A stretch of 64,000 nt of DNA from Bacilli bacterium (GCA_017457045.1 JAFTIF010000003.1:124001-188000); one strand, 5' to 3'; shown: positions 1 to 8,799, counted from the stretch's first letter. The notes: generated by a model not told the origin, from the sequence alone. Translations and numbers: made by a program.

Positions 1-152
1 CATGTCAAAATGATAAAGATTATAACGAAGTTAAAAATTTACCTTACTTTGTTGGATCTGTTGGTACTTCTATTCAAGAAGAAAGACGTAGTACATATGA
101 AATGACAAAATATTATCTTCAATTAATGTGTGAACGTGGAGTTAAAAAATAA
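1..152 (+). CDS. 3' end of an unidentified gene (partial)
   Basis: An open frame runs from the left edge (frame beginning at base 3) to a TAA at 150-152 and encodes about 49 C-terminal residues ending MCERGVKK. The codon use looks like that of the neighbours, so it is probably the end of a real gene whose start lies outside the window. Its stop shares bases with the next start (TAATG), so the two genes are translationally coupled and probably in one operon. I do not recognise the family from this short tail. Confidence 0.6.
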   Translation, partial: CQNDKDYNEVKNLPYFVGSVGTSIQEERRSTYEMTKYYLQLMCERGVKK

Positions 153-889
153 TGGCTAAGTATTCAATTGAATTTTATTCAAAAAGTTTACTAAGAAAAG
201 TTGAAATTAAAGCATTAATTCCTTCACTTAACCTTCATGGAACATTAGCAAATAAAGATATTAATTATTACCAAAATAGGGATGTCACTTATCCATTAGT
301 GATATTCCTATGTGGATTTGGTGACAATGAATATGCTTGGCAATCAAATACTGCAGTTGAAAGATTATGTGAACAAAATGGTGTTGCAGCAGTATTTATT
401 AACGGTGAAAATAGATGGTATTTAAATCATGGAACAATGGATGATTGGTATGATTTCATTGAAAATGATGTATTAGATTATATGTATGGTAATTTTAAAA
501 ACTTATCTAAAGAAAGACCATTAATTATTGCCGGTGTATCAATGGGTGGATATGGAGCAATGCATCATTATTTAAGAAATTTAGATCGATATAGTGCATG
601 TATTGCATTGTCACCAGCAACAAAACCAGATTTCTTAGATGAATCAAAATATGGTTATTTAAAAGATTATTTCTTAAATGCAAGGGGAAATAAATTAAAC
701 GTTTATTTAAGCATTGGAGAAAATGATTTTATAATCGATGCAAGCAGAAACTTAGATAAATTCTTAATAGAAAATAATATTGGAGTTTCATATAAGTATG
801 TTCCAGGATATGGTCATACTTGGGATTTATGGGAAAAAGAAATATATGAAGTATTTGATTACTTCAAAAAGTTAGGTTTTATAGGCTAA
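152..889 (+). CDS. Alpha/beta hydrolase, esterase D / tributyrin esterase family
   Basis: This 245-residue protein has the nucleophile elbow GVSMGG with Ser130, a likely acid Asp192 in the SIGENDF segment, and a likely catalytic His222 in GYGHTWDLW. These, the size and the absence of a signal peptide fit the cytosolic esterase D / S-formylglutathione hydrolase / tributyrin esterase fold. Such enzymes hydrolyse short acyl or aryl esters, often acetyl or feruloyl groups released from plant polysaccharides. That substrate is an inference from the polysaccharide genes elsewhere in the window. The start overlaps the previous stop (TAATG), which fixes it. A short AGGCT/AGCCT hairpin follows the stop at 883-896. 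Confidence 0.8.
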   Translation: MAKYSIEFYSKSLLRKVEIKALIPSLNLHGTLANKDINYYQNRDVTYPLVIFLCGFGDNEYAWQSNTAVERLCEQNGVAAVFINGENRWYLNHGTMDDWYDFIENDVLDYMYGNFKNLSKERPLIIAGVSMGGYGAMHHYLRNLDRYSACIALSPATKPDFLDESKYGYLKDYFLNARGNKLNVYLSIGENDFIIDASRNLDKFLIENNIGVSYKYVPGYGHTWDLWEKEIYEVFDYFKKLGFIG

Positions 890-930
890 TAAGCCTTTAA
901 ATAAAATAATAAAAGAAAGGGAGAAAAAGT

Positions 931-2682
931 ATGAAAAGAACTAGTAAAGCAATTGTTGCAGCATTATTATTAGCATCAGTTGCAGCAGGATGTACACCTA
1001 CAGATAAAGCTATTAATCGTGAAAAAGCTGATGAATTAGTTGCTACATTCGAAGAAAAAGTTAATGGTACAGTATCATTAACATACACAGCTGATTACAA
1101 ATTAGACGTTGTATCAGAAAGCGCAAGTGCAAAAGCATTCGCAAGAACAATTAAAGATGTAACTACAATCGAAGCAGATTTTACTGCAGGTAGTTTATAT
1201 CTACATGCTAAAAGAGTTGGCCGTAATACTTTAACTGAAACAGAAGACAAGACAGTTGAAGCATTAGTTTGGAAAGACGGCGAAGCTTACAAGTATTTAG
1301 AATCAACAATGGGTAGTGAAGCTACTTTAGAAAACGAAGCAGCTGCATTAACAAAAATCGCTGAATTAATGAAGAAAGTTTCAAATAGAGAAGCAGGATT
1401 CATTACTCCAGATTCATTAGTTTATGGTGGAATTAATGAATATGAACATTCAGAATTCTTATTAAATTCAAAAACAGTTACAGTTGAAGAATACTTTGAT
1501 GATCCAGTTGAAATGATCAAAAAAGTTGATGGTGGATTAAAAGTTAACAGTGAATTAGAATATGTTGCTTACCAAACAGATGGTGGCGTTAGTGAATTAA
1601 GTGGTGAACCAGGTGCTAACGTTACAGTTGAAACAAACGAAAAAGGTTATGTTACAGATTTCAATATTACATATAATGATGCTCAATTATCAATGCCTAT
1701 TATGACACCAGCTCCTGTATTACACTTAACAGGTTCAAGAGTATTAGATGCAGAATATGGTGCAACAATTAATAAATTAAATACAATTGAACACCATGCT
1801 ACAAGTGGTACAATTGTTATCCCAGCAAACGAAAAAGGTTTAGTTGAAGTTTATACATGTGTTCCAGGTGGATTCACATCAATGTCAAAATTAGCTTCAG
1901 GTGATGAAGCTCCAGTAGGAAACTGGTTATGCGTTAAAGTTACACCAGCAGGAAACAATACAGTATTAAACGTTTCTTATGGTGGTAAATCAGAAACATT
2001 AGTTCCTCCAGCACAAGCAGGCGGATATTACTGCTTCACAGTTGCTGAAGGTGAAAAATCAGTAGTAGTTAACTTCGAAGGAAGCGATGTATTAGCACAA
2101 GTTGCTAAAATTTCAGTTTCAGTTGAAGGTTCACAAGCAACATCTAAAGGCGTTGTTTGGTTCCCATTAAATGGTGGACAACCAGGTACATTCACACCTG
2201 TTACAAATGGTGAAGCTCCTATCGGAGAAAATAACTGGTTCGCAGTTTCTTTATCAGTTGCTGAAGGTTATGAAATTGATAAAGTAACATGTAATGGTCA
2301 AAATGCATTCGTTATGAGTGGTTATTATTGTTTCAAAATTGCTACTCCTGGTGATTATGCAGTTACAGTTACAACTAAAGTAGCTGGAGCAGCATCACAA
2401 GATGCAGCAACAATTGTTGTTACAGAAAATGCTAACTGTGAATCAATCGTAGTTAAATCATTTGATGTAAGTGCACCAACAAATCAAACAGTTGTTGAAA
2501 ATGGCGAAGCTCCATTTGGCGATACAAAATGGATTGCAGTAGTAGTTACTCCAAAAGCAGGATACAAAGTAGAATCAATTACAGTTAATGGTGTTGCTAC
2601 ACAAACATTCGGTGGAATGCAATGTGCTAAAATTGCTACAAAAGATACATATACAGTAGTAGTTACAGTAGTTGCTGAATAA
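931..2682 (+). CDS. Secreted lipoprotein with three tandem C-terminal repeats
   Basis: The 583-residue product begins with a lipoprotein signal (basic MKR, hydrophobic stretch, lipobox VAAGC with Cys21), so it should be anchored on the outer face of the membrane. Residues about 22-290 form a region I do not recognise. Residues about 295-583 hold three related modules of about 95 residues. Each has the pattern GEAP-G-x-x-W, a V/T-rich strand, then GYYCF or GMQCAK and a final xVxV strand, and looks like a small all-beta domain. It is preceded by GAAAGGGAG and probably transcribed on its own. Many GCA, GTT and GAA codons suggest high expression. A role as adhesin or binding protein is possible, but no function can be assigned. 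Confidence 0.8.
   Translation: MKRTSKAIVAALLLASVAAGCTPTDKAINREKADELVATFEEKVNGTVSLTYTADYKLDVVSESASAKAFARTIKDVTTIEADFTAGSLYLHAKRVGRNTLTETEDKTVEALVWKDGEAYKYLESTMGSEATLENEAAALTKIAELMKKVSNREAGFITPDSLVYGGINEYEHSEFLLNSKTVTVEEYFDDPVEMIKKVDGGLKVNSELEYVAYQTDGGVSELSGEPGANVTVETNEKGYVTDFNITYNDAQLSMPIMTPAPVLHLTGSRVLDAEYGATINKLNTIEHHATSGTIVIPANEKGLVEVYTCVPGGFTSMSKLASGDEAPVGNWLCVKVTPAGNNTVLNVSYGGKSETLVPPAQAGGYYCFTVAEGEKSVVVNFEGSDVLAQVAKISVSVEGSQATSKGVVWFPLNGGQPGTFTPVTNGEAPIGENNWFAVSLSVAEGYEIDKVTCNGQNAFVMSGYYCFKIATPGDYAVTVTTKVAGAASQDAATIVVTENANCESIVVKSFDVSAPTNQTVVENGEAPFGDTKWIAVVVTPKAGYKVESITVNGVATQTFGGMQCAKIATKDTYTVVVTVVAE
1813..2679 (+). repeat. Three tandem protein-coding repeats (about 290 bp each)
   Basis: The 3' half of the lipoprotein gene encodes three diverged copies of one module, at residues about 295-385, 393-485 and 492-583. 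Shared landmarks are GDEAPVGNW / GEAPIGENNW / GEAPFGDTKW, and GGYYCF / SGYYCF / GGMQCAK. The DNA copies have diverged, so this is an old duplication and not a recent unstable repeat. Confidence 0.75.
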
Positions 2683-2696
2683 TTATTAATTAATTT

Positions 2697-2726
2697 ATCT
2701 AAGGCCTAATAAGGCCTTGGATTTAA
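2697..2726 (+). terminator. Hairpin after the repeat lipoprotein gene
   Basis: The arms 2697-2706 and 2713-2722 (core AAGGCC / GGCCTT, one G-U pair, loop TAATAA) form a 10-bp stem followed by only a short T-rich stretch. It lies between two plus-strand genes. It may be a weak terminator or an mRNA-end protecting stem. Confidence 0.5.
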
Positions 2727-2745
2727 GTCGAAAGGGATATTAGTT

Positions 2746-4764
2746 ATGAAATTATTAGAACCCATTAAATTGGGGAATTTAACTTTGAAAAATAGAGTAA
2801 TGTTCCCACCTCTAACAACAGGATATGAAGAAAGAGATGGATCAATCGGCGAACATTCTTTAAATTTCTATAAAAGATTAGCTCAAGGTGGAGTAAGTTA
2901 TGTTGTTATCGGTGACGTTGCACCTGTAAGAACAGTTTCTCCAACACCTAAATTATTTGATGATTCTCAAATTCCAACATTTAAAAAATTAGCTGATGCT
3001 TTACATGAATATGATTGTAAAGTTGCATTACAATTGTTCCATCCTGAATATGATGTTCCAGGAGTAGGAAGATTAATTGGAATGTCAATGATGCTAAATA
3101 AAGAAGCTCAAATGGCTAAAGCAGCTGGAAATGAAGAATTATTTGCTGCTAAAAGTGCAGAAGCTCAAAAAGTAACAAGAGATGCATATGCAAAATTACA
3201 TCATGATATGTTACATTTTGTTAGTGAAGCTACAAAAGAACAATTAGATTCTATTAAGAACTTATTAGCTCAATCAGCAAGACGCGCTATGGAAGCTGGT
3301 ATTGATGCTATTGAAGTTCACGGTGATAGATTATTAGGTTCATTATGTTCAACTATCTTAAACCATAGAACAGATGAATATGGTGGAGCTTTTGAAAACA
3401 GAATTAGATACGCTTTAGAAGTAGTAACAGCTATTAAAGAAGCCGCTCCATCATTAATGATTGAATACAAATTACCAATCGTTACAGTTCAAGAAGATGG
3501 CTCATTAATGGGTAAAGGTGGAATTATTTTAGAAGAAGCAATTGAATTTGCAAAAATCTTAGAACAACATGGTGTAGATACAATCCACGTTGCACAAGCT
3601 AACCACACAGGCAACATGAATGATACAATTCCGGCAATGGGAACAAGACCTTATGCATTTATGAAAGAACATGCAAAAGCAATTAAAGACGTAGTATCAA
3701 TTCCAGTTTCAATCGTTGGTCGTGTTTTAGATGTAAATATGGCTGAAGAATTAATTAACGAAGGCATTTGTGACTTTGTTGCATTTGGTAGACCATTATT
3801 ATGTGATCCTGACATCGTTAATAAATTAGAAGCAGGACAAGCTCATTTAATTAGAAATTGTATTATGTGTAATAAAGGATGTACAGATAACATCCAAAAT
3901 AGAAAATTCTTAGCATGCGTATTGAATCCAGAAAACGGCTATGAATATAAACGTATTATTACTCCTGCAAATGAAAGTAAGAACATTGCTATTATTGGTG
4001 GTGGAGTAGCTGGTTTAGAAGCTGCAAGAGTTGCTGCTATTAAAGGACATAAGGTTACAGTATTTGAAAAAACTGACAAATTATATGGACAAATTAACAT
4101 TGCTTCAGTTCCTCCTAGAAAAGATGAAATGTTAAGAATTTGTAAATATTATGACGAAATTATTAACGAGTATAATATTAATGTTGTATTGAATCATGAA
4201 TTTGTCAAAGAAGAAGCAAATAATTATGATGATGTAATCGTTGCAGTTGGTGCAGTAAATGCTCATCCAAGAATTCCTGGAATCGAAAATGCTATTGATT
4301 CATGGGATATTTTAGCTGAAAAAGCAAAAGTAAATGGTAACGTAATTGTTGCCGGTGGTGGTTTAGTAGGTGTTGAAACATCAGAATATCTACTAAAACA
4401 AGGTTGCAATATTACTATTGTAGAAATGACAGACAAGATTGCTAGAGAAGAATCATCAACAATTCTTCCAACTATCTTAAAAGAATTCAAATTACACAAT
4501 GTTGTTACATTAACAAATCATAAAATTTTAGAAATCGGTTCTAACTTTGTAAAAGTTGCTGTTTTAGATAAAGATGGCAATACTACAGAAATTAAAACTG
4601 TTGAAGGTGACTATGTAGTAAATGCGCTTGCAAGTAGCAAAGTAAGAATTGATTTAGAAGGTGTTAAAGCTAACGTTCACTATGTTGGTGACTGTAAAGA
4701 TGGAGCACCATGTAATTTAGATAACGCTACTAAATCAGCATATGATGTAGCTAACTCTATTTAG
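2746..4764 (+). CDS. Fe-S flavoenzyme of the 2,4-dienoyl-CoA / 2-enoate reductase family
   Basis: The 672-residue protein has an N-terminal Old Yellow Enzyme TIM barrel (about 1-365), a 4Fe-4S site (Cys372, Cys375, Cys379, Cys391 in the CxxCxxxC-x11-C pattern), then an FAD/NAD(P) disulfide-reductase-type half with two dinucleotide motifs (GGGVAG at 418 and GGGLVG near 537). This is the layout of FadH, 2-enoate reductase and BaiCD-type enzymes, which reduce activated C=C bonds. Two things are odd. There is an insertion-like stretch at about 100-165, and the usual HGAHGYL segment reads VHGDRLLG, so the normal acid residues of the barrel are changed. The substrate is unknown. Two hairpins follow the gene. 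Confidence 0.85.
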   Translation: MKLLEPIKLGNLTLKNRVMFPPLTTGYEERDGSIGEHSLNFYKRLAQGGVSYVVIGDVAPVRTVSPTPKLFDDSQIPTFKKLADALHEYDCKVALQLFHPEYDVPGVGRLIGMSMMLNKEAQMAKAAGNEELFAAKSAEAQKVTRDAYAKLHHDMLHFVSEATKEQLDSIKNLLAQSARRAMEAGIDAIEVHGDRLLGSLCSTILNHRTDEYGGAFENRIRYALEVVTAIKEAAPSLMIEYKLPIVTVQEDGSLMGKGGIILEEAIEFAKILEQHGVDTIHVAQANHTGNMNDTIPAMGTRPYAFMKEHAKAIKDVVSIPVSIVGRVLDVNMAEELINEGICDFVAFGRPLLCDPDIVNKLEAGQAHLIRNCIMCNKGCTDNIQNRKFLACVLNPENGYEYKRIITPANESKNIAIIGGGVAGLEAARVAAIKGHKVTVFEKTDKLYGQINIASVPPRKDEMLRICKYYDEIINEYNINVVLNHEFVKEEANNYDDVIVAVGAVNAHPRIPGIENAIDSWDILAEKAKVNGNVIVAGGGLVGVETSEYLLKQGCNITIVEMTDKIAREESSTILPTILKEFKLHNVVTLTNHKILEIGSNFVKVAVLDKDGNTTEIKTVEGDYVVNALASSKVRIDLEGVKANVHYVGDCKDGAPCNLDNATKSAYDVANSI

Positions 4765-4769
4765 TTAAT

Positions 4770-4835
4770 AAAGATATAACCTAATCTCCTCGGTTATTAT
4801 CTTTTTTAGCCTAGGCTTATGCCTGGGCTTTTTTC
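4770..4835 (+). terminator. Two consecutive intrinsic terminators
   Basis: The first hairpin pairs 4770-4782 with 4792-4804 (AAAGAT...AACC with GGTT...ATCTTT, one bulge) and runs into a T tract. The second pairs AGCCTAGGC (4808-4816) with GCCTGGGCT (4821-4829) around TTAT and is followed by six T. Together they make a strong stop for the flavoenzyme transcript. Confidence 0.85.
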
Positions 4836-4918
4836 ATTATTAATATAAGATTAAGTTAGGACGCATTATTGTTATATCAATGTTAGAATTATATAGTAGT
4901 GATGAAAGTATAATCTAT

Positions 4919-4955
4919 TTGTTGTATTATGGTATAATTATGGTATAATAATACC
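4919..4955 (+). promoter_or_regulatory. Promoter and likely autoregulatory operator of the toxin-antitoxin pair
   Basis: TATAAT occurs at 4933-4938 and again at 4944-4949. TTGTTG at 4919-4924 is 19 bp from the second. The second -10 lies inside the palindrome GGTATaataATACC (4942-4955), which places an operator where a Phd/YefM antitoxin would be expected to repress its own promoter. The repressor link is inferred from the family. Confidence 0.6.
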
Positions 4956-4969
4956 AAGGAGGGTTGTAT

Positions 4970-5242
4970 ATGGAACGTTTACCAAAAATCATACCTGTTA
5001 ATGAACTAAAAAATACAGCTAATATTTTGAAAATGTGTAATGAGACAGATGGACCGATTGTAATTACAAAAAATGGTTATGGTGAAGCTGTAATTATGAG
5101 TTTAAAAGCATATGAAGAAATGATGGAAAAGAAACGTATTGCTGATTTAGTAAATCCTGCATTAGAGGAAATTAGAAATGGTGCTCCTTTAATGTCATAT
5201 GAAGACTTTATAAAAGAATTAAAAGATAAATATGGCATATAA
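4970..5242 (+). CDS. Antitoxin, Phd/YefM family
   Basis: This 90-residue protein has the Phd/YefM layout: an N-terminal DNA-binding part (PVNELKNTANIL, then PIVITKNGYGEAVIMS with the conserved ITxNGxxxAV core) and a charged C-terminal tail that normally wraps the toxin. The ATG at 4970 is 7 bases after AGGAGG. A TTG at 4964 would sit on the ribosome site and is unlikely. The next gene starts 11 bases before this stop, the classic antitoxin-first arrangement. It should neutralise the toxin and repress the palindromic promoter. Confidence 0.85.
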   Translation: MERLPKIIPVNELKNTANILKMCNETDGPIVITKNGYGEAVIMSLKAYEEMMEKKRIADLVNPALEEIRNGAPLMSYEDFIKELKDKYGI

Positions 5243-5570
5243 ATATGAGCTTTTCTTAACTACATTAGCAAGAGAAGATATTATAAAAATTTATAATTAT
5301 ATCTGTTACAATTTATTTAATCAAACGGCTGCTAATAGTTTTAAGAAAAGTATCTTTAAAGCTTTGGATACGATACGTTATTTTCCTAATAGTTTTCCTA
5401 TTTTTAATAATGAATATTTTAAAGAAGACTCATTAAGAAAAATAAAAGTTAATAATTATTTAATAATATATGTTTTTGAGGAAAATGTAATAAAAGTTTT
5501 AAGAATAGTATACGGTGCAAGAGATTATGAAAATATAGTAAAAAAGATTGATAAAGTAATCAATCTTTAG
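5232..5570 (+). CDS. Toxin, RelE/ParE superfamily
   Basis: The 112-residue product has the RelE/ParE pattern: LTTLAREDIIKIYNYI near the start (helices), LRKIKVNNYLIIYVF in the middle, and VLRIVYGARDYENI near the end, where ParE/RelE toxins have RIxxxRRD-type strands. Members either cleave ribosome-bound mRNA (RelE) or poison gyrase (ParE). The sequence alone does not decide which. It overlaps the antitoxin gene by 11 bp. Its 3' end contains the arms of a two-way terminator and overlaps the convergent radical SAM gene by 11 bp. Confidence 0.85.
   Translation: MAYKYELFLTTLAREDIIKIYNYICYNLFNQTAANSFKKSIFKALDTIRYFPNSFPIFNNEYFKEDSLRKIKVNNYLIIYVFEENVIKVLRIVYGARDYENIVKKIDKVINL
5543..5568. terminator. 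Bidirectional terminator inside two convergent gene ends
   Basis: AAAGATTGAT (5543-5552) and ATCAATCTTT (5559-5568) form a perfect 10-bp stem. It lies within the last codons of the toxin gene and the last codons of the oppositely oriented radical SAM gene. Its A/T flanks allow it to work in both directions. Confidence 0.7.
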
Positions 5571-6999
5571 TTATTATAAATATTCTTTCATCATTATGAA
5601 TTGTTAACGAGTATAGATAATTTAGTTTATCAAACTCGTTTTTTATATGTTCAAATTCATATCCTTCATCATGTTTAGTATAAGAAACAATAATGATTTT
5701 TCCATTTTTATTTAATAAAGGATATACATTATTTAAAGATTCAATAACTTCTTTATAATTAGTCTTTATTTTATGATCACTTCCAGGTAAGAAACCTAGA
5801 TTATAAAGTACACAGTCAACAGGTTCTGAAATATGTTTATCTATATTAATAAAGTTATCGTGAATTAGGGTAATGTTATTAATGTTTACAAACTTTTTTT
5901 GACATCTTCTTATTGCTAATTCTTGAATATCGAACGCATAAACCTTATCAAAATAATCTTTTAAAAATAAGGTATCATGACCATTTCCACATGTAGCATC
6001 AATCGCTACGTTTTTGTTTTGAATTTCTAGTATTTTATCATGTGAATAGGTGACTGCATTTGACTCATATTTATCACCTTGATAGACATCTTCTTTATGC
6101 ATTAATTTATCTAAATCATTTGCAATAACAGTCTTTTTTAACCCCCATAAAGGAGCAATTAAATCACTGCGTTTTGCATCACCTGTGATACGCTCAATTA
6201 TGACCTCTGGCGCGAAGTATCTTATTTGCTCTTTCATAATCTCAATATACTCATCTTTTTCAAGAATTGGAAATGGAGATTCTTCGTAAATTTTCGCTAG
6301 TTTTGTGTTTTTTAATAAACATAAAGAGTGAAGCTTTACACCATGCAATTTATATTTAGAAATAACCTTCGCAGATTCAATCATCATATCCTTGTTTTCA
6401 TTAGGTAAACCATTGATTAAATGGACTACTACAGGGATGTTTCTTTTGTTTAATTCTTTAACTGCTTTGTCAAATACAATGAAAGGATATCCTCGGTTAA
6501 TAAATAGAGCTGTTTCATCGTGAATTGTTTGTAATCCTAACTCTACAACAACTGGTATTCTTTTATTTAAATCTTGAAGATAATCTAAGACATCTTTTGG
6601 TAAACAATCTGGTCTAGTTCCAAGGGCAATTGCAACAACTCCATCTTTATTAACAAAGCGCTCGAAACATTCTTTTAAATAACTTACTGGAGCATATGTA
6701 TTTGTATATGATTGAAAGTATGCAATATACTTGGCAACAGGCCATTTATTATGCATAATTTCTTTTTGCTTTTCGAATTGTAAATCTAAATTTAAACCTC
6801 TTCCGCCTGTGAATTCGCCACTTCCAAGCTCACTACAAAAAATACATCCACCTTTACTTACTTTTCCATCTCTATTAGGACAAGAAAATCCTCCATCTAA
6901 AGCAACTTTAAATACTTTACAACCATATTTATTCTTTAAGTAGTAATCGAATGTATGATATCTTTTATTTGTGTTAGAGTACTTAAATTTATTAATCAT
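5560..6999 (-). CDS. Radical SAM protein (YtqA / TIGR01212 type) fused to a YtqB/MnmM-like methyltransferase
   Basis: Residues about 1-310 are a radical SAM domain of the YtqA family, with a widely spaced cluster motif (Cys40, Cys52, Cys55). Residues about 320-479 are a class I methyltransferase with the SAM loop IDATCGNGHDT. In Bacillus these are two neighbouring genes, ytqA and ytqB. YtqB is known as MnmM, which methylates aminomethyl-thiouridine in the tRNA wobble position. Here they form one polypeptide, suggesting consecutive steps in tRNA wobble modification, although the role of the radical SAM half is inferred. I chose the ATG at 6999 (GGTGAT just upstream) over an upstream ATT at 7032. 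The gene is monocistronic and convergent with the toxin. Confidence 0.85.
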   Translation of the reverse strand: MINKFKYSNTNKRYHTFDYYLKNKYGCKVFKVALDGGFSCPNRDGKVSKGGCIFCSELGSGEFTGGRGLNLDLQFEKQKEIMHNKWPVAKYIAYFQSYTNTYAPVSYLKECFERFVNKDGVVAIALGTRPDCLPKDVLDYLQDLNKRIPVVVELGLQTIHDETALFINRGYPFIVFDKAVKELNKRNIPVVVHLINGLPNENKDMMIESAKVISKYKLHGVKLHSLCLLKNTKLAKIYEESPFPILEKDEYIEIMKEQIRYFAPEVIIERITGDAKRSDLIAPLWGLKKTVIANDLDKLMHKEDVYQGDKYESNAVTYSHDKILEIQNKNVAIDATCGNGHDTLFLKDYFDKVYAFDIQELAIRRCQKKFVNINNITLIHDNFINIDKHISEPVDCVLYNLGFLPGSDHKIKTNYKEVIESLNNVYPLLNKNGKIIIVSYTKHDEGYEFEHIKNEFDKLNYLYSLTIHNDERIFIITKD

Positions 7000-7079
7000 C
7001 AAATCACCATAATAAATTATATCATAAATCAAAAAAAATATTGAAAATATGTTATAATTATTTAAAGGATGTGAATAAA

Positions 7080-8195
7080 ATGAAAAAAAGAATAGTATTA
7101 GTATTATATTTTATATTATTTTCTTTGTCATCGTGTTCAAAGTCTTGCAAATATAATTCTTGGTCTTTATTACTAGAACCTACTTTAAATTCTGCTGGAA
7201 AAATAAGTAGAGAGTGTGAAATACACACGGATCATACTGAAATCCTAGATTTACCTATTATTAATAATGCTGATTATAAAGAAGAAATTATAAAAAAAGC
7301 TACTTGTGAAAGTTTTGGCTTAAGTAAATTTACATATAAGATTGACGGTCAATCTTTTGCTTTTATTATAGAAACACCTTATTACCATGCAGAAAAAGTT
7401 TATTTATATAATAATGATTATCATTATGATTATTGTTTAAAGTGTACAAAATCATTTAATTATAGTAATCATGATATGGTGAATGGCTATTGTAATTGTG
7501 GATATCATGAATCAATGCAATACTTATCTGTATATGACACATATTACATTAATGAATGTATAGGTGTTCGATACAAAGATTTTGAATCTTTACAAATTGT
7601 TATTCCTAATTTTTGGGAAAATCAATATGTATATTCTTTTGGTGGAATCCTTAATGCAAATGAATTATTAAACGTTGAAATCCCTGATAATATTTTAGTC
7701 ATAGAAGATAACGCGTTTTATAATTGTGAAAAATTAGAGTCAGTTGTGATTGGTAAAAATGTGGAATATATTAAAGGAAATCTTTTCTCTAATTGTCCTA
7801 ACATAAAAAATATTGATGTATCTGAAGATAATGATGTTTTTGATTCTCGTAATGATTGTAATGCGATAATTCATACCAATACTGGAGTTCTTTTGGCTGG
7901 TTGTAATACTACTATAATTCCTGATGATATAGTTAGTATTTCATACAACGCATTTGATTCTGCAAAACTAATTGAATATATTGAAATCCCTGCTAGTGTT
8001 ACTCATATACATGAAAGCGCATTTTTAAATTGTGATAATCTTAAATATTTGTATTATAAGGGAACACAAGATGAATGGAATAAAGTGAATTACGTTTCTA
8101 ATGGATTGACAGTATATTTTTATAGTGAAAGTGAACCTTTTTCTAACGGAAATTATTGGCATTATGATGAGAATAAAAAACCTATAAAATGGTAG
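7080..8195 (+). CDS. BspA-like leucine-rich-repeat lipoprotein
   Basis: The 371-residue protein has a lipoprotein signal (MKKR, hydrophobic core, FSLSSC). Its second half has LRR_5/BspA-type repeats such as IPDNILVIEDNAFYNCEKL, VVIGKNVEYIKGNLF and IPASVTHIHESAFLNCDNL. The end has the YYKGTQDEWNKV segment that often closes such proteins. The middle contains several Cys pairs (CLKC, CNCG) that may form a small metal or disulfide module. BspA-like proteins mediate surface contact. ATG 7080 is chosen because AAAGGATGTG precedes it and the lipobox then sits correctly. It begins a three-gene unit with 15-16 bp gaps. Confidence 0.8.
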   Translation: MKKRIVLVLYFILFSLSSCSKSCKYNSWSLLLEPTLNSAGKISRECEIHTDHTEILDLPIINNADYKEEIIKKATCESFGLSKFTYKIDGQSFAFIIETPYYHAEKVYLYNNDYHYDYCLKCTKSFNYSNHDMVNGYCNCGYHESMQYLSVYDTYYINECIGVRYKDFESLQIVIPNFWENQYVYSFGGILNANELLNVEIPDNILVIEDNAFYNCEKLESVVIGKNVEYIKGNLFSNCPNIKNIDVSEDNDVFDSRNDCNAIIHTNTGVLLAGCNTTIIPDDIVSISYNAFDSAKLIEYIEIPASVTHIHESAFLNCDNLKYLYYKGTQDEWNKVNYVSNGLTVYFYSESEPFSNGNYWHYDENKKPIKW

Positions 8196-8210
8196 AAAGG
8201 AGCTTGTAAT

Positions 8211-8783
8211 ATGAAAAAACTAATGTGTCTATTAAGTGTTATCTTACTTTGCTCTTGTAATAATATTATTTCTTCTTCCTCTTCATCTACTATTGATTCT
8301 TCAACTTCTATGAAAACGATTTCAATAACATATGAAAGAGAAATACATATATCGGAAATGTTTTGCACGTTGGATTTTGAATTTGGAGTTAAAAATGCAA
8401 AATATAATGAAGGAAAGTATTATGCATCTTGTTCTTTGTGCAGTTTTAAAATAGAAGATGAAAGATATGATTTTTTACCGAAATTTCATGTTGCGGGGGA
8501 TTACCGAAAATTGGAATATACTGGAGAATTTGTTTCTACAGCCGAACATGAATTTGGAAAACCAACATTATATGTTCTTGATGGAGCAGTAATAGATTTG
8601 GAATATAATCGAATAAATATAAAAAAGATTGATGATGTATCTAATATTAATATTGAATATATAATCATTAATACAAAAAACGAATTTATACCTATAGATG
8701 AATATAAAGGAAATGAATTTTATATAAGCTATAAAGATGAAACTATTTATGGTATTTATTCATTTGATCCACTAATTATTTAG
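8211..8783 (+). CDS. Small lipoprotein of unknown function
   Basis: The 190-residue product has a lipobox (LLCSC near residue 16) followed by a serine-rich linker of about 20 residues, as in other lipoproteins of this window. The rest is rich in strand-forming residues, with no motif I recognise. It has its own ribosome site (AAAGGAG) 15 bp after the leucine-rich-repeat gene, so both are probably co-expressed at the cell surface. Confidence 0.65.
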   Translation: MKKLMCLLSVILLCSCNNIISSSSSSTIDSSTSMKTISITYEREIHISEMFCTLDFEFGVKNAKYNEGKYYASCSLCSFKIEDERYDFLPKFHVAGDYRKLEYTGEFVSTAEHEFGKPTLYVLDGAVIDLEYNRINIKKIDDVSNINIEYIIINTKNEFIPIDEYKGNEFYISYKDETIYGIYSFDPLII

Positions 8784-8799
8784 AAAGGAAATAATAATC

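Noticed and set aside
4263..4499. Minus-strand open frame within the flavoenzyme gene
   Set aside because: It lies wholly opposite a well-supported coding region and has no ribosome site or recognisable motif. The same holds for the other antisense frames, such as 11066-11254, 11786-12076, 21800-22066, 28257-28538 and 60761-61036.
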